Position numbers and translations under genes: made by a program. The notes under the pieces are model-generated. The model did not search any database, had not been told where the DNA came from, and was given only the letters and a program-made list of their open reading frames with translations. 64,000 nt of DNA from the NCBI RefSeq assembly GCF_954871325.1, contig NC_088776.1, positions 20,150,052-20,214,051 on the forward strand, given 5' to 3'. Every line of letters starts with the position of its first letter. The stretch's first letter is position 1. Below, piece by piece: positions 26,401 to 36,166 of this stretch. The DNA comes from Gordionus sp. m RMFG-2023. Lineage: Eukaryota > Nematomorpha > Gordioida > Chordodea > Parachordodidae.

Positions 26401-29400
26401 AACCAATATTAACCTGCCAATTTTTTTATATTTTATTTCTTACTTTGAAGCATGAATTTGATCTTAATTAACATGTACATTGATAAAAAGGTGTAAAAAG
26501 CATTTAAACATTGATAACTACACAGAAGGCAACGATAAAATATTTTAATTTCTTTTAATTTATTAACAAATATATATCTATCTATTTGATAAATTTCTAT
26601 TCTATATATATATTTTTTATATTTTGATTATTTACATATACAAAATTTAAGAAAATAAAGAATTTATTATAAGGTTAAAGAAAAAGAATTTATTTTGTTT
26701 TTACATATAACAAAGTAAAAAAAGAAAAATTAACAAAGTAAGAAAATAAGAAAATAAGATTTTGTTTTTAAGGTTAAATAATTTAAATGACCTTAAAAAG
26801 TTTTATCTTATATTTAACAAAAATAAATTTGATTGAAAAATTATTTTAAGCCTATTAATTAATATATTTATAAAACATTAAGTACTAAATGTATTGCTCT
26901 TCTTCTTCGTTCCCCTTTTCCAGGTTTACTTGGGTAATCCATTTTTCCTTCTAATCATAATGTAATTTAGATAATAAACAATCCCATCATCAGGATTACG
27001 AATATCTATTTCAAGTTATCAAAAACGGATCGGAGGAAACCGCGCCTTACGAAAATATTATTAACAAATGGAAGACACTTTATAGTAAATTTATATATTA
27101 ACTTTGTTTTTTTAAAATATGGTGATTATTTTTTATTATATTTAACAATTTATTATTGATTTTTATTTATTAAAAAAATTGAAATCGATTTGTTGATAAA
27201 ATATTTTCTAGCTAAAATATTTATTTGAAAATGCAACTATAATTTTCAAAAAGAGACTACAGCACGCCTATAATAATAAGAACTAACGACGCCATTAGAT
27301 AGAAGGATTTATATAAAACTTCGATGTTTAAAAAATTTGCTAAAATTTATATAAGTAAAAGAAAGCCTTAGAGAAATTCCGAATCACATTCATGATATTA
27401 AATTTAATAGTCTATAATAATGATAAATGTCCTTTTGTTCGAACTGAAAAGGTAATTTAAATGATCCGCAAGTGGCCCGAAACCTAATTCAACCCTCACT
27501 TCTATCCGAATTATTCGACTCGATAATGAAAGAAGCTCACTTCCTAAACAAGGTATCCCATCTTCATCCCACTAAACCAGGCGGCGGGGTAATATTGGAT
27601 AATTGCTTTTTGGATTTTTTCAATAACGAGAAAGACCAAATAATCGGCATATGCTCTTTGGACTTTAGGGCTTCCGCGCTCTATTTTGCTCATACTTACC
27701 ACTCATGTTAAGAAATAAATTACATATCTTGATAATTTGTTATGATATAGATATACTACTTTAAAGTTGGCTATACATTTTAAAATACACGATTTTTTTT
27801 TAAAAAAAATTTGATTCGAACAATCAAAGGATAAGAGTTTTTAGCTATAGCCACTATGCGCTTCTTTATCTTCAGATTGGAGATTTCCTTTTTAATATAT
27901 CCGGCTATAAATTTTGACGAAAAAACAATATTTATAAAGCTGTTTTATGAATATCAATAAATGGCTCGATTTGAGCCGATTTATAAGAACGGCTAACTCA
28001 ATATTGTTGCCAGAAAAATTTTGCCTAAACCTCGAGATTTGGCTAATATATGTCGAAACCCTTGTGCCATCTTTGATATAATCTTCAGGCTTTTGTAATA
28101 TTTTTTGGATAAAATATTGCGTTAGTCGTCTTTTAAAAACTTGCTCAAACCGAGCTGTTATACAATACTATATCAATGTCTATAATTTTTAAAAAAACTA
28201 AAAAATAATGCCCAAACTGCTTTTCTGAATAAAATTTAGGATTAAGAACAAAAATTAAGTTTAGTTAGGACGCTACCTACCTGTTTTTCAAGTAATACTT
28301 TTACATTCAAATTTTTATTTCTTCTCAATTGTCCAGAGGAATGTTCCCGAGCTCTCTGGAATTTTACAATCCTAGACAGAATTATTTAATTAATTTTTTT
28401 TTATAAAAATAATAATTTAAGGGCTGACTAGAAAAGATATGAAAAGGGTATTAATGGAACCCTTTTCTCATTTCCTCAATGACATATTGATAAGCGTTGT
28501 TTCTTCGGCGTTTGTTTACCTTCAATGTTCCTCCTTGGATAACCCCATTCAAGTGCGTTCCGCATTCTATGATATTATTAAATAATGGGCTTTTATTTAA
28601 TTTATCAAAATATATTTTTTTTATAAAGAAAAATAAAATAAAGTAAATTTTTTTAAAAAAAATGAATACTTATATTTTAAAACCAATCCAGAACTTATTT
28701 TATAATTTTTCTTAAATATCCAAGCAGTTAATTTCTTACTTTTTCCAATCCACCCCAATATCGGTCCCTATTTTATACCTATGCTTATGCTTATATTTCA
28801 AATTAAGAATTTTTTTAAAAAATCAATTCAATTTTTACAAGCCACCTTATCTATTAATACATAAATGCAATAAAATTCTTAATTATTTCTTAAGCATGGA
28901 ACTACCCTAGTAGTTAACATAAAGTGTTTAGTGACAAACCGATTTCCTATAAGAGACATCATACCAGAAATACAAATTTTACTAAAACTTTATGTTATAT
29001 TTTAAAAAAGATAGGAATTTTTTTAAAAAAATATCGTTTTTTAGATATACATACCTGAAAAAATTTTGAATCACTATTCTTACAAGCATATTATTACAAC
29101 GTCGAATCCCACTAACGAAATAGTTATGGAGTTGCTTGATTTTATATTAAGTAATATATTTTAAATATATATTATTAACCACAATAAAGTTAGTAAGAGG
29201 TCTGTAGGTGAATCCAACATTTTAAAAAATATCGATTTTTTTATTCCATATCAATTTTAAATTCCTTGAAAAATATTAAGCAGACTCGGACAACAATATG
29301 AACGGGCTATTATATCGCATTTTACCTTGAGTATCTTCTTAAATTTTAGATAATCATTTTAAATCTGCAAACAAAGGCTGTTACTTTTTTCTCCTGTGTT

Positions 29401-30138
29401 TTATTCCTAATTACCAATATTTTTTTCAGTTTAATAACAACATTGTCAGTATTTATATAAATATATCAGTATCTTGAAGCTTAGTATATAAACTTCAGTA
29501 AATATAATTTTTCAGTATTTTGATTCTTCAGTAAACATATTTTTATTATATTACCAGTAAAATAAGTACATTATATAATCTGCTAGAAAAATCCATTATT
29601 AAAATTTAATTAAATCTATATTTAAAGATTTTTGACAGATTTATTTTGACTTATAAAAACATTATTTTTTTACTGAATGAAAAAATACCTATCAATTTTG
29701 CATTTAATACTGATATTCTAATTTTTTTATACTGATAAAAAAATACTGAGAATTTCATAAAAATACTGGAGGTTTTAATTATTCGCCCTTTACAAAATAA
29801 ATGATACATTATATAGTTAAAAATTATATAATCAGTTTTTTTTAATTTTTTTCAAAGAACAATTATGCCAAACATTCGCAAATATAATTTCAACGAAAGA
29901 AATCGACTCCTCTAGTTCGACAGTATTAAATTTTTTGTTAAAAATTTCGAGTTTGGACAAAGACACGAAAAATTACTTTCTCAAACACATTTCCCACGAT
30001 CTGATAAAAAACACCTTGGATTGGTTCCCCCAATATTTCACAGAAGAAATTATATTTTCGCTCTACGATATCAATGATAAAAAAGGTTTGGAACGAACAT
30101 CTCAATTGTTATACAAATATTATCAGAATCTCAAATAA
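8447..30138 (+). CDS. MED24: Mediator complex subunit 24, 19 exons, about 1005 residues
   Basis: MED24 is a Mediator tail-side subunit that links activators to RNA polymerase II. The exons, all GT-AG and in phase, are 8447-8558, 8595-8677, 8720-8838, 8880-9094, 9136-9452, 9497-9613, 9663-9793, 16773-16859, 21153-21249, 22245-22387, 22699-22819, 24423-24652, 24781-24880, 25568-25849, 26994-27084, 27452-27706, 28422-28552, 29045-29150 and 29858-30138. They sum to 3018 nt; human MED24 is 989 residues. Remembered human blocks align in order: WELKWCAFAFLK with EELKWTAFTFLK, PQLILKVESTVVNILK with IQLILRAEPTVTNILK, SRALLYDISFLILIHIIQTY with VRALLFDISFLMLCHVAQTY, and LMKWNDLSCQI with QMKWHEACLSI. Introns 1-6 are 36-49 bp, introns 7 and 8 are 6979 and 4293 bp, later ones 128-1603 bp. 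An AATAAA at 30134-30139 overlaps the stop. Exons 14-18 are the least conserved, so their exact borders are less sure than the rest. Confidence 0.93.
9995..10775. repeat. ATTCG-rich inverted-repeat element in MED24 intron 7
   Basis: The left part (about 10005-10150) and right part (about 10680-10770) are rich in ATTCG and CGAAT words in opposite order, for example ACGAATACGAATA on both sides. This suggests a MITE with long imperfect inverted ends. A small hairpin with TTTCTCC and GGAGAAA arms lies at about 10420-10448. The boundaries are approximate. Confidence 0.4.
10850..11119. repeat. GGGCC-rich non-autonomous element, copy at MED24 intron 7
   Basis: It shares its body and its right end (CCCGATGCAGATCACTAA) with 54205-54542, so the two are copies of one family. 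Repeated motifs GGGCCTGGTCGGGCC and GGGCCGGACCGGGC alternate with A/T runs. There is no coding capacity. Confidence 0.6.
14300..14962. repeat. MITE, TTGTTAAACGGCTC family, copy 2, carrying a SINE
   Basis: TTGTTAAACGG at 14300-14310 and CCGATTAACAA at 14952-14962 are the ends. An internal inverted pair (GCGACTTTATATGGTT and its partner near 14820-14840) is split by the SINE at 14505-14806. The host sequence on both sides is gypsy integrase, so the order of events is gypsy first, then MITE, then SINE. Confidence 0.8.
14505..14806 (-). mobile_element. tRNA-headed SINE, copy 1
   Basis: On the minus strand the head at about 14771-14695 has an A box (TGGCGTAGTAGG) and a B box (GGTTCGAATCC), the internal RNA polymerase III promoter of tRNA-derived SINEs. 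The anticodon stem is degenerate, so this is not a functional tRNA. The body continues to about 14505. A second copy lies at 61466-61800, directly upstream of the LINE there. Confidence 0.82.
15401..16772. other. Rest of MED24 intron 7, no clear feature
   Basis: The stretch is AT-rich with a G-rich motif cluster at 15520-15610 and a C-run at about 16234-16250. No exon of MED24 is missing here, since exon 7 joins exon 8 in phase and without a gap against the human protein. Confidence 0.5.
17215..17430. repeat. Small MITE with AGGCCTATT ends
   Basis: AGGCCTATTCAAAAA near 17216 is the near-complement of TTTTTGTAAATAAGCCT at the right end. The interior is rich in ATTCG words, as in the element at 9995-10775. 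It lies in MED24 intron 8. Confidence 0.5.
17455..17622. repeat. Degraded MITE of the TTGTTAAACGGCTC family
   Basis: The right end (TTTAGCCGTTTTAAAAAATC ... TGACAA) matches the family. The left end is too diverged to place exactly. Confidence 0.5.
18262..18395. repeat. GGGCC-type MITE fragment
   Basis: GGGCCCGTG, GGGCTCGGTCC and GGCCGGAAAAATTG alternate with A/T runs, as in the copies at 10850 and 54205. The ends are not defined. Confidence 0.4.
18695..20813 (+). mobile_element. hAT element with perfect 8-bp target duplication, in MED24 intron 8
   Basis: The terminal inverted repeat CAGGGGCGGACTGGC starts at 18695 and its exact complement ends at 20813. TATGCAAG flanks both sides (18687-18694 and 20814-20821), the 8-bp duplication typical of hAT. 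The sub-terminal regions carry GAGGCCG repeats. Inside, the plus strand keeps transposase pieces. The length is 2119 bp. The perfect duplication implies a fairly recent insertion. Confidence 0.95.
19721..20290 (+). pseudogene. hAT transposase relic inside the 18695-20813 element
   Basis: An open piece at 19721-19924 reads as a hAT-like helical region (LHPRHFDEINSNG, FHNELCSFASVFKDLV). Further on, VNCEKVFSKLKIIK at about 20097-20140 is the C-terminal dimerisation signature (usually CER-FSKLK-IK). Stops separate the pieces and no intact catalytic core is visible. Confidence 0.8.
21660..22065. repeat. GGGCC-type element in MED24 intron 9
   Basis: GGGCCTTAATTTTTTGATC near the left and CCCGCTAGAAAATATTATA near the right frame blocks of GGCCTGGCCC and GGCCCGGCCC. 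It is a likely member of the GGGCC-rich non-autonomous group. No target duplication was identified. Confidence 0.45.
22820..24422. other. MED24 intron 10, GC-motif repeat fragments
   Basis: Fragments with GGCTTCGGTCAGC (about 22985) and CTGGCTGGCC (about 23600) look like further decayed GGCC-type elements. The remainder is AT-rich with no coding signal. Confidence 0.4.
25850..26993. other. MED24 intron 13, low-complexity AT-rich
   Basis: It consists mostly of A/T runs and purine-rich AAAGAAAATAAG repeats at about 26640-26760. A strong acceptor-like pyrimidine tract ends at 26923, but the frame that keeps MED24 in phase uses the acceptor at 26992-26993. Confidence 0.4.
27954..28166. repeat. 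MITE, TTGTTAAACGGCTC family, copy in MED24 intron 15
   Basis: GGCTCGATTTGAGCCGATTT near 27963 and the diverged complementary end CTGTTATACAA near 28156-28166 match copy 1. It is about 213 bp long with no coding sequence. Confidence 0.7.
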
Positions 30139-30185
30139 AATTTTATTCCAGAATCAATTGAAAATTAATATATAAAGGTATTCTC

Positions 30186-30832
30186 TAGGGCTGTATCGAT
30201 TCATATCTTTCACCGATCCTATCCGATATTCATACTAAATTTATTCGATAACCGATCTGATATTTAGAATTATTTTTATTTACCATCTATCTTTAGACTG
30301 ATATCATAAAATAATCAATATTTTCTAAGCAAAACTAATATCTAACTATAAATTATGGACAAAACAAGAAACACCTTAAAATTTTTCGTTTAATTGTCAA
30401 GACAATATGTGATTATCGGGAAGGATATAGTGTATCTCGTTTTTTTAATTTCCCGAAAGTTAATCATTACATTTAAATATGGGCAATGTTTATGGCTTAA
30501 TGTGACTAGTTATATTTCTAAATCCTTTTCTTGTTGCAAATAATATAACAAAATATAATATCATGATGATTTTTAGAAATTAATTTATTTCAAATTATTC
30601 GATTTTTTTAAAACATTAAAAATAAATTGAAATAAGATTCCTTTTATTTATTTATTTATATTAGGAAAGTACGTATAAAATTAAATATTATATATTTATG
30701 TATACAATCATAAGAATAATGAAAAACAATTATATCATTTTTGAAAATATGGGCTTTATTCAATTTTTGTTATACGGTAAATATCGGCGCCGATCCGATC
30801 CTATATTTTCAGCAAAGCCCTAATATTTATAA
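30186..30832. repeat. MITE of the CCGATCCGAT family, diverged copy
   Basis: It begins TAGGGCTGTATCGAT and ends with GGCGCCGATCCGATC followed by AAAGCCCTA, the same layout as the cleaner copy at 33136-33840. It lies 48 bp past the MED24 stop. Flanking duplications are no longer visible, so it is the older of the two. Confidence 0.65.
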
Positions 30833-30952
30833 GCTTTTTTAATATTGGTTTAGCGAGCATTAGTAGAACAGATAATTAATTGGTAATTTATGCAAATGTT
30901 CATTCAAAACGAATATAACTAAAATAAGTAAGGAATTATATTACATATTTTT

Positions 30953-31186
30953 TTAAGTATATAATTTGAACATTAAGTCATTTATGTTTAAAAAAATATA
31001 TAAACAAAAATCATGAGAATTTATTATTCTATATAAAAGATTTAATAAATAAAGCAATAAGATAAATGCAAAAAGATCTAAAAACGCGTCGGAATTTTTT
31101 GGATTCTTTTTAAACTTTTCTCCGCTGTAAGTCTTATCTTTCCCAATCCACCCCTGCTTATTTAATACTTGAGAAACTATTCTCAT
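30953..31186 (-). CDS. Possible small membrane protein or exon, unrecognised
   Basis: The 77-residue frame has a polar N-terminus (GWIGKDKTYSGEKFKKNPKN) followed by a hydrophobic stretch FLDLFAFILLLYLLNLLYRI that could span a membrane. Codon use in the first half includes GAC GCG TTT and GGG TGG ATT, richer in G/C than the surroundings, as in the distal host exons of this window. It may be one exon of a larger gene. I do not recognise a family, and chance cannot be excluded. Confidence 0.35.
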   Translation of the reverse strand: MRIVSQVLNKQGWIGKDKTYSGEKFKKNPKNSDAFLDLFAFILLLYLLNLLYRIINSHDFCLYIFLNINDLMFKLYT

Positions 31187-31893
31187 AGCCAGAGTAAAAT
31201 TTCGAAGTTACCTTTTGAGTATAATAATGTCAATCGATCTCATTTTTTCATTATAATATGTTAGCTTTTAAATTAATTCATATATTATCTGTTTTTTAAA
31301 TAGTTATGGTTCTTCATACGAAAAAATTAAGTGGGTACGGTAAGGGCCCTGCCAAACCCGAGTTCGTTTCAGGTTTGATCGATTTTTCAGTGTGCATAAG
31401 AAATTGAATAAAGTATTTCCGCATAATCAATATTTATCAGTTGTATTATAATTTCGCTCTTGCCATGCTATTACATTATTTACTAACCATCGGGTACATC
31501 AGTCCTTTATATCCTATATAGTTTATTAGGTAAAATTTATACTTATTGAATATTAACCCAACCCACTATCTAATAAAATGATAACCCTTGACCGTACCCA
31601 ATCCCTTTCCCTGTTTGATGCAAAATGTTAATATTTGCCAATATTATGCACATATTAATCTTTACAACAACTCAGGGATAGAATATAGAATTTATTACTG
31701 ACATTTTATATCTAGATTCTTACGGTGTCATTAGAGAATACGACCTTATGAGTATAGTTTTGCTTGGGTTGCCTTTTGAAACTTTCATTTTTTGAAAATT
31801 TGATATCCTACCTTTAAAGCTTAGAATAAACATTAAATCCAATTGTTTAATAACATTCTTTAACTGATGAAACAGGAGTCCTAACTAATGTGT

Positions 31894-31963
31894 GAGCTCC
31901 ATTTAACCATTTTTAAACGGCTAACTCAATATTTTAGCCAGAAAAATATTGCCTAAGCCTAGG
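31894..31963. repeat. Truncated MITE end, TTGTTAAACGGCTC family
   Basis: Only one end remains (AAACGGCTAACTCAATATTT, then GCCAGAAAAATATTGCCT). It stops abruptly at about 31963, where the sequence leading to the hAT relic begins. Confidence 0.6.
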
Positions 31964-32332
31964 CTTACCAGATCCTGCATAGTGGAAAAGAGGACATATT
32001 TTTTATGTATTTTAAATAAGATATAAAAAGAAACAAAATTTAATTGATTTTTAAGCAATCATTTATTTTTATTCATTAATATAAAATTATAAGAATTGAA
32101 TTAATATAACTTACATATCATATATTTTATTTAATTCTACATTTTTCCTTTGCCGATATTTTTCTTAATATAATTAGCCTTCCTTAAAAAATGATAGAAA
32201 TTTGGGCATAAAAACGATATTAAATTTTATTGCATGCATATGATTGTTCTCTATTTCTCTCATTTGTCCATTAAATTTTTTCAACATTAGGATTATGAAC
32301 TGGTTTAAATAAAACTTCCTCTGATTAGCAGT

Positions 32333-34053
32333 TTACTTTGTTAAGGATTGGAATCTAATCAAGGCCTGCACACCATTGATTCTTCCACTCATATTTGAGG
32401 CGCCATCATAACTTTGCCCAACTAGAAATTCAAGGGGTAAATTCATCGAGCCGAGTTTGGATATTATATTATGCTTAATATCGAGGGCATTTCCCGTACA
32501 ATATATGTCAATCAGTCTTTCAACAGGCTTCGGCGTCTCACTATTTTCAACATATCTTACTATCAAAACTATTGCTTCTGATTTTCAACTATGATTGAAA
32601 AGCACCTGTTAAATGTAACCTCATTTTGAATTTTTTTTATAACCATATTTTTCATGGTTTCAATGAGAACATTTATGTTATTATATGAAAATAGATTTGA
32701 ATATAATTTCGTTTTTAATCCCTTATTTTTTTTATCCCTTTTTCTTTCTTCATTTTGTTGTATATACATTTTTAGTACAGGTTCAGAATCTGCAATAAGC
32801 TTAATAATGGCCATCATATTGTCTTCTTGTTGCCTGTTCCCCCAGAAGACTTGGTTACGAGATATTAAATAATCTAAACATCTTATTATAATTCTTATGA
32901 TATAACGGTTATTATCTACACGTTCTTTCTGGGGTGTTATAAATTTTAATATCGAATTTTTATTGTGAGAAAGCCTTCCATAATCGGCCATCATATGTGC
33001 CTGTGAAGATTCATGCAGAATAATATCACGATTAATATTCTGCCATTTATCTAGACCTTCACATGTCCATTTTGAATTTGTGTGTGGACCGCCAAATAAG
33101 AGACATGTTAAGCAAAAAACTTTATTCATTTTAATTAGGGGTGTACCGATACCACTTTTTGGAGGCCGATCCGATCCGATATTCCAGATATTTAATTGAT
33201 ATCGGCCGATAACCGATCCGATATCATATCTAATTTTGTATTCTGTAAAGATACCGGTTTTAATTTTTAATATTCTTTTTAATAGTACAACATCTATAAT
33301 TTTACTATACCATAACATATGTCATTTAAATATATTATAATGATCAGTTATAGTTTATATTCAATTCAATTGCAATTATTTATATAATAAGTAATAACAT
33401 TAATCTATTTACATAATTAGTAATAAACAAATATATTGAAATTTGAAATTAATTTATCGAAGATTTCTTTTTAGAAATACCAAAATTTCCAATTTATCAG
33501 AGATCGGTCTGCGGTGATGGGGACTGTTAATATCACTAGTAATACTAAAAACAGATTCTGAAGAGATTAATGAACACTTTTTTAAACAGAATGCGAAAAA
33601 AATAACTATATTGCAGAATGTTTATTAACTAATTATTACTATTAAAATAATTAAGCATAAAAATATATTCCGAATTTATTTATAAAAATAAATGGATTTT
33701 TAAATATAACTTTTTTTAAATTTTGTTAAAAGCGCCATTTTATATCGGATCGGAAAATTTTATAATATTTGCCGATAACCGATATTTTAAAATGGGCGAA
33801 ATATCGGCCCGATCCGATATAAAATATCGGTACATCCCTAATTTTAATACTATAAGTAATCCAATTTCTAGCAATTTTGCTATTGTCAATATTAGTTTTT
33901 TCATAAAAGCTTTCATTAAAGGATCTGTTTCTATTATTATTATCTTTGGGGAATAAATAATGTGTAAGTTGAAGAGCTCCTAATTCTAGATATTTATCAA
34001 TTATAAATTTTTCAATTCTTTTTCCAACAATATTGATGGGATCATTTGATTCC
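32333..34053 (-). pseudogene. hAT transposase relic, TTF zinc-finger / DUF4371 type, split by a MITE
   Basis: On the minus strand 34053-33841 reads DPINIVGKRIEKFIIDKYLE through ARNWITYSIK. The frame resumes at 33135 with MNKVFCLTCLLFGG, the TTF-type zinc-finger core, then W..EGLDKWQNINRDIILHE and the SSQAHM motif. At 32333-32566 FLVGQSYDGASNMSG is the conserved DUF4371 block. A frameshift separates the last two pieces near 32566-32569 and the C-terminal dimerisation region is not seen. The MITE at 33136-33840 falls between two codons of one reading frame. The left border of the element was not found. Confidence 0.85.
33136..33840. repeat. MITE of the CCGATCCGAT family with perfect 8-bp target duplication
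   Basis: The ends TAGGGGTGTACCGATA and TATCGGTACATCCCTA are inverted. ATTTTAAT flanks both sides (33128-33135 and 33841-33848). Long sub-terminal repeats of CCGATCCGATAT make each end palindromic. An 8-bp duplication points to hAT ancestry. It interrupts the transposase relic at 32333-34053. Confidence 0.92.
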
Positions 34054-34164
34054 TAAGAAAAGAGAGGGAGGGAAGATAAGATATTTAAATTAAAATATGA
34101 ATACTTGATCATGATGGATGTAACAAAACAGTAAAAGAATTAAATAATAAAGAAAGTTTTAAAA

Positions 34165-34240
34165 AAAAAGTACCCCCCACTCAAATTTACTGAAGCCGTT
34201 GCTTCGGACCCCCCCCCCCCCATTGTAGGGGCCACTGGTT
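34165..34240. repeat. Likely TIR region of a hAT-like element
   Basis: On the minus strand CAGTGGCCCCTACAATGG is followed by a G-run and a GC-rich hairpin (CCGAAGCAACGGCTTC). This looks like the 5' end of a hAT-like element and may be the start of the element holding the transposase relic just below it. The partner end was not located. Confidence 0.45.
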
Positions 34241-34662
34241 AAAATATAATAAAAGGTTATACAAAATTTAGATTTTACAATGAAATATATACTTTGGTTA
34301 TTTAATATCATATAATAAAACTTTTCAGGATTGTACATAAGTTTTGTGAAAAGTACTGAGAACTCTCCTTCCTCTTCTAACATTCAGATTATCTTTCCTA
34401 CGTTTTTTCATGTAACGATATAATAAGCTTATGGAATAATATAAACAAATAAAAATTTTCAGCAACTTTTAATAATGCTTGCAATATTAATTTAAAATTT
34501 GATAAATCGAAGAATTTAATAGGCTAAGTAAATTAATGTTTAAATTTCTGGAATTTTGCCGATTTAATATTGATATTGTTAAAATATTTAAAAAGATACA
34601 AGATATTTTGTAAAAAATAATTTAATATTTTTCAAGCAAAATTTTAACAAATATAAGTAACA

Positions 34663-34734
34663 TCCTCGGTAGTATAGTGGTAAGTATCCCCGCCTGTCAC
34701 GCGGGAGACCCGGGTTCAATTCCCGGCCGGGGAG
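34663..34734 (+). tRNA. tRNA-Asp (anticodon GTC)
   Basis: The 72-nt sequence folds as a standard cloverleaf. The acceptor stem TCCTCGG pairs with CCGGGGA, the anticodon stem CCCGC/GCGGG closes a CTGTCAC loop with GTC at 34696-34698, and the T arm is CCGGG TTCAATT CCCGG. The A box (TAGTATAGTGG) and B box (GGTTCAATTCC) are intact and there is no intron. Unlike the SINE heads at 14.7 and 61.7 kb all stems pair, so this is probably a functional gene. Confidence 0.97.
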
Positions 34735-34740
34735 AAGAAA

Positions 34741-34748
34741 TTTTTTTT
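34741..34748 (+). terminator. RNA polymerase III terminator of tRNA-Asp
   Basis: A run of eight T residues starts 7 nt after the tRNA 3' end, the usual Pol III stop signal. Confidence 0.85.
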
Positions 34749-35728
34749 CTTTCATAGGTGTAATGGAGATTTTCTTATATTTTATGTTCATGACAAATTT
34801 TAAAATGATTTTGCAGAATAATTATGATTAAGTTAAATTAAGCGGGATTTTCTAATAAAAGAAGACAACAATAATTTTGTTAAATATTATTTTTAAATAG
34901 CATATGTAATTTTTAAATAAGATGTGCAATTATTAATTTTTAATATAATTTTTAGATGAAATAAGGGCAAAATGTTTTGCTGTAAAAAATACTTTTATCA
35001 GCAGGGTTGCCATGTCTCCCCCCATCAGTGGGAGTCTCCCACAATTAGAAAGCTCCCACAATTTTTTTTTTAGTATTTTAATGTTTTTAATATATAAATA
35101 ATAATTTTGAGAGATAGTATTTGATTATTTTTATATTTTTAAAATAAATTTTAAATATTTATTCGAAAAATATGTCTAGTTCTTTTATTTTATTTTTCCG
35201 CTCTAAAATATATTTTTTATAAAATTATCCACTCGACATTTTCAAAATTTTTGTGTTAGAAAGAATAGAAGTTAGAAAAGTATGAATAATTATTATAAAT
35301 ATATTTTAAATTACTTAATATATTTTATATCGTTATACCTGCCATCTAGAGAATTTTATAATTTTACGAACCCTTAAAGAAATACTTCTTAAATAAAGAT
35401 TTTAAAAGCTGTCCAAAAATTTTGAAAAATTTTTTCGAGGATGAAATGTCAGAAGCATATTTGGGATTAGTTTCACATGTAGGAAATCTACTTCATATAG
35501 TTAATATTCAGTTGCAATCAGAAGATTCTTTATTGATAAAGATTCACACAGTTAAAAATAGATAATAAATTTTATGGCGCTATTGCTAAAAATATTATAT
35601 TAAAATGTTCAAATAATACTCTAATTAATACATTTTTAAATGAAGCAGATATTTTTATTAAGACAATTTTAGAATATTTACAATCAAAATTTGATTTTAA
35701 TAACTCTATTTACAAATGTTTAAATATT

Positions 35729-36166
35729 ATGACCTTGGAACAGAAACCATCATTTGATGGTTTTTGTAATTTAATAAATATATTAAAATTACTGATAGAC
35801 ATTGAAGCCTTGTTTGAAGAGATTGTAATTTTTTATGATTCGCCAGAATACTTAAAGTTAGATGGTCTAAAAGCAGAGGAGAAATGGGTGGAATTTTTTC
35901 GTAATAAGGATAAATCTCCATGCTTGGAAAAAATTTGCGAGTATGTTTTCTCCTTACCTCATTCTAATGCCTCACCGGAGCGCATTTTTAGCCTGATGAG
36001 GACTGCCTGGAGAAAGGAGAGAAATCGAATTGCTTTAACAACATTAGAGGCCGAGTTAATGGTTAAACAAAATTATAAAATGTCATGCCAGGAATTTTAT
36101 AAATATCTTAATAACGACGGTAAACGTTTAGTTCCATTATTTAAATCTCAAATAAAATATAATTAA
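35729..36166 (+). pseudogene. hAT transposase C-terminal part (copy 1)
   Basis: The open frame of 145 residues carries the hAT C-terminal dimerisation block, including YVFSLPHSNASPERIFSLMR and, further on, RNRIALTTLEAELMVKQNY, and ends naturally. Upstream in the element more of the middle domain can be read with stops. The catalytic aspartates of the N-terminal half are not on this strand, because that half is present only in inverted orientation. Confidence 0.85.

Noticed and set aside
26881-26960. Extra MED24 micro-exon after the strong acceptor ending at 26923
   Set aside because: Including it breaks the phase between exons 14 and 15; skipping it keeps the frame open and in order.
34588-34791. 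67-residue minus-strand frame across the tRNA
   Set aside because: It is the antisense reading of tRNA-Asp and its flanks.
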